Shown here: positions 62,560 to 64,000 of the stretch, piece after piece | Position numbering within the stretch: position 1 is the stretch's first letter | Layout of the letters: each line of letters begins with the position of its first letter | Origin: Mucilaginibacter sp. KACC 22773 | GTDB lineage: Bacteria > Bacteroidota > Bacteroidia > Sphingobacteriales > Sphingobacteriaceae | NCBI RefSeq assembly: GCF_028736215.1 | Contig: NZ_CP117883.1 | Location: forward strand, 6,386,001-6,450,000 | Direction of reading: 5' to 3' | DNA length: 64,000 nt | Notes under the pieces: model-generated | Seen by the model: only the letters and a program-made list of their open reading frames with translations | The model's database searches: none | What the model was told of the DNA's origin: nothing | Translations under genes and position numbers: made by a program

Positions 62560-63535
62560 TCATCCTATTAGCAGCCATTTGTTAGGCAAGTTATATGAGG
62601 TGGACGGCAAGCAGCTCGGTCAGCAATATAAAGATCACCTGAGTGATTTTCACAGCTGGGGTCAGAAATGGCATGCAGAGGAGTGGATGCTGTTTGCAGA
62701 TAATATAGGCCCTTACCTGAGTATAGATGAAACCGCCTTAAGCAACGGAGAACTGTATACCATTGTTACCAATAAAGAAGCCAAAGGTGGTAAAAAGGCT
62801 ATCGTAGCGATGATAAAAGGCACACAGGCCGAACAGATTATGGCTGTACTGGAGCGAGTACCTGTCCGTAAAAGGAATAAAGTTAAGGAAGTGACGATGG
62901 ATATGGCTGCTAACATGATCAAGGCTATCCGCAGGTGCTTTTCTAATGCTGTGCGTGTTGTTGACCGGTTCCATGTACAAAAGCTGGCCTATGATGCTGC
63001 ACAGGAAGCAAGGATCAAATATCGCTGGGAAGCATTAGAGCAAGAGAACAAAGCAATAGAGGACGCTAAAAAAAACAAGCAAAGCTATCAGCCTGAAGTA
63101 TTTAGCAACGGGGATACTTTAAAACAATTACTGGCCAGAAGCAGGTATCTGCTATTTAAACACCCATCTAAGTGGACTGTATCACAGAAAGAAAGAGCTG
63201 ATCTGTTGTTTCCAAGGTATCCCTTGCTGCTCAAAGCCTACAACCTGTCAGTCCGGCTGGGGCAGATTTTCACTATCTGTAAAGACAAGCAGCAGGCGTT
63301 TAAAAGACTGGCAATCTGGTATAATGATGTAGAAGATGCAGGAATTGAATCTTTTAAAACCGTTGCAAGATCTGTCAAATCGCATTATGAATCTATCCTA
63401 AACTTCTTCGATAACAGAAGTACCAACGCCTCGGCAGAATCTTTCAATGCTAAGCTCAAAGCTTTTAGAGCATCTTTAAGAGGTGTAAGAGATACTTCTT
63501 TCTTCTTATTCAGACTTGCTAAAATATATGCCTGA
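62552..63535 (+). CDS. IS transposase catalytic protein (ORF2, DDE type)
   Basis: 327 aa. The DDE residues are visible: Asp in YLSIDETALS (about 54), Asp in VTMDMAANM (about 112) and Glu in NASAESFNAKLK (about 302), the ISL3 arrangement. AVRVVDRFHVQKLAYDAAQE is a family phrase. It cuts and joins IS ends. Its frame is +1 relative to ORF1; TTG 62552 is the only near start inside the overlap, so it needs frameshift or reinitiation. The protein seems intact. Confidence 0.92.
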   Translation: MDNHPISSHLLGKLYEVDGKQLGQQYKDHLSDFHSWGQKWHAEEWMLFADNIGPYLSIDETALSNGELYTIVTNKEAKGGKKAIVAMIKGTQAEQIMAVLERVPVRKRNKVKEVTMDMAANMIKAIRRCFSNAVRVVDRFHVQKLAYDAAQEARIKYRWEALEQENKAIEDAKKNKQSYQPEVFSNGDTLKQLLARSRYLLFKHPSKWTVSQKERADLLFPRYPLLLKAYNLSVRLGQIFTICKDKQQAFKRLAIWYNDVEDAGIESFKTVARSVKSHYESILNFFDNRSTNASAESFNAKLKAFRASLRGVRDTSFFLFRLAKIYA

Positions 63536-63592
63536 CTTTTTTATCCCCCAACTTTTCGGATTGATCCTTGAACTGCCCCGAAAACATTTTTG

Positions 63593-63802
63593 TTACGCTA
63601 ATACATGGCACTCAAAACCCAGGTCGGCAAGTATTTGAATAATCGTTAACGGGCAAAATTTGCCGCCCTTAATTCTCAGCACGCTATCACAATCATCCAG
63701 GTCGAAACTTATTTCGGCAAAAGGCAAATAGTGCTGCAGCACTACAATCAGGGCAGTTGCGTGCGGCGCTTTTTTTACATTGGTTTTAAAAATTTCAAAC
63801 AT
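63593..63802 (-). CDS. Small HMA-fold-like protein without metal-binding cysteines
   Basis: 69 aa from the ATG at 63802 (MFEIFKTNV); seven extra upstream residues are possible. The pattern strand-helix-strand-strand-helix-strand (ALIVVLQHYLPFAEISFDLD, DCDSVLRIKG, CPLTIIQILADLGFECHVL) resembles heavy-metal-associated domains, but the usual CxxC is missing. A family of such small proteins is common in Bacteroidota with no known function. It lies 18 bp past the IS target duplication. Confidence 0.7.
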   Translation of the reverse strand: MFEIFKTNVKKAPHATALIVVLQHYLPFAEISFDLDDCDSVLRIKGGKFCPLTIIQILADLGFECHVLA

Positions 63803-64000
63803 AGCTGATTGTGGTTTCTGCAAAAAAATCCCGCCCCAAAAAAACGGCCGGGGTAAACACGCGGTTCAAATAACAGCTTCGCCCATTATTTAAAAACATA
63901 CAATAGGCTGGCTTGCATATTAAATTCCTTGTATGTGGGTAAGCTGCTGCCAACCGCAAGTTTACAGTATCAAATTTGCATGATACCAGGCTGTTTTAAT
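63803..64000. other. Right end of window, no gene called
   Basis: 198 bp presumably holding the promoter of the leftward small gene and the end of a neighbour. No supported ORF, RNA or repeat is seen. Confidence 0.4.

Larger units (their letters stand above)
62120..63575. mobile_element. Intact IS element (ISL3-like, ISAon1 type) with 8-bp target duplication
   Basis: The element is 62128-63567 (1440 bp). Its left end starts GGATCAAGC and its right end, on the reverse strand, starts GGATCAATCC; both ends continue into GGGGGAGT/GGGGGAT and an A-rich run, making imperfect terminal inverted repeats. The flanks are exact 8-bp direct repeats, TTGAACTG at 62120-62127 and 63568-63575. It carries two overlapping transposase ORFs. 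The 8-bp duplication fits ISL3-type transposition, and its perfection indicates recent insertion. Confidence 0.9.

Noticed and set aside
63890..64000. Leftward outer-membrane-protein-like C-terminus (ending ASLLYVFK)
   Set aside because: An in-frame TGA lies about 25 codons upstream and other frames do not continue it, so a real gene end is not supported.

Overview
This window comes from a Bacteroidota chromosome, most likely family Sphingobacteriaceae and close to Mucilaginibacter or Pedobacter. The evidence is a SusC/SusD pair, a type IX secretion sorting domain, many TonB-linked proteins, promoters of the TTTG / TAnnTTTG type, almost no Shine-Dalgarno sites, and many short intergenic palindromes. 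The genus is inferred from general resemblance, not from a search.

Layout. 1-407 is the 3' end of a Kdo transferase gene. 502-7736 holds a GH20 hexosaminidase, an MscS channel, and a divergent set made of a von Willebrand A lipid-less exported protein, an ECF sigma factor and a membrane anti-sigma-like protein with TonB-type domains. 7781-14327 is a leftward block: small phosphatase, DUF2007-like membrane protein, SnoaL-like protein, M20 amidohydrolase, three tandem FKBP lipoproteins and aspS. 14505-18042 is a thiamine uptake operon (promoter, TPP riboswitch, TonB receptor, PnuT-type permease). 18163-23767 holds an acyl-CoA dehydrogenase-like flavoprotein, a PafA-type phosphatase, a ThiE-like protein and two membrane proteins. 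23801-27106 is a trp operon with a leader peptide and attenuator, but containing only trpE, trpG and trpC. 27178-40276 is a leftward polysaccharide-utilisation-like locus: SusD, SusC, a GH92 enzyme with Gln in place of the usual catalytic Glu, an unclassified glycoside-hydrolase-like protein and a membrane-spanning Kelch/SARP-type regulator. 40447-46932 holds a DEAH helicase with a C-terminal membrane segment, a metallophosphoesterase, a Usp protein and a PiT phosphate transporter. 46933-55839 holds an IS5-type remnant, a DUF4153-like protein, a secreted subtilisin-like protease, an M57-type protease, a PAS sensor lacking its ATPase, a thioredoxin-like protein and an NlpC/P60 peptidase. 55998-61766 holds the initiator tRNA gene, an MBL hydrolase, an FtsX-type permease, rbfA, an M23 protein, a TonB-C protein and small proteins. 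62128-63567 is an intact IS with inverted ends and an exact 8-bp target duplication.

The most unusual theme is the behaviour of short dispersed repeats. Repeat-like tracts sit inside coding sequence (Kdo transferase, the C-terminus of the PnuT-type protein, the N-terminus of TrpG) and inside the TPP riboswitch, where a 92-bp tract is bounded by a 6-bp duplication of AAACCC. One inverted repeat also carries both divergent promoters of aspS and the thiamine operon. Other points of interest are the near-leaderless trp leader peptide with tandem Trp codons, the missing trpD, the GH92 Glu-to-Gln change, the membrane-bound Kelch/SARP regulator and the helicase with a membrane tail. I found no CRISPR array, rRNA or prophage.
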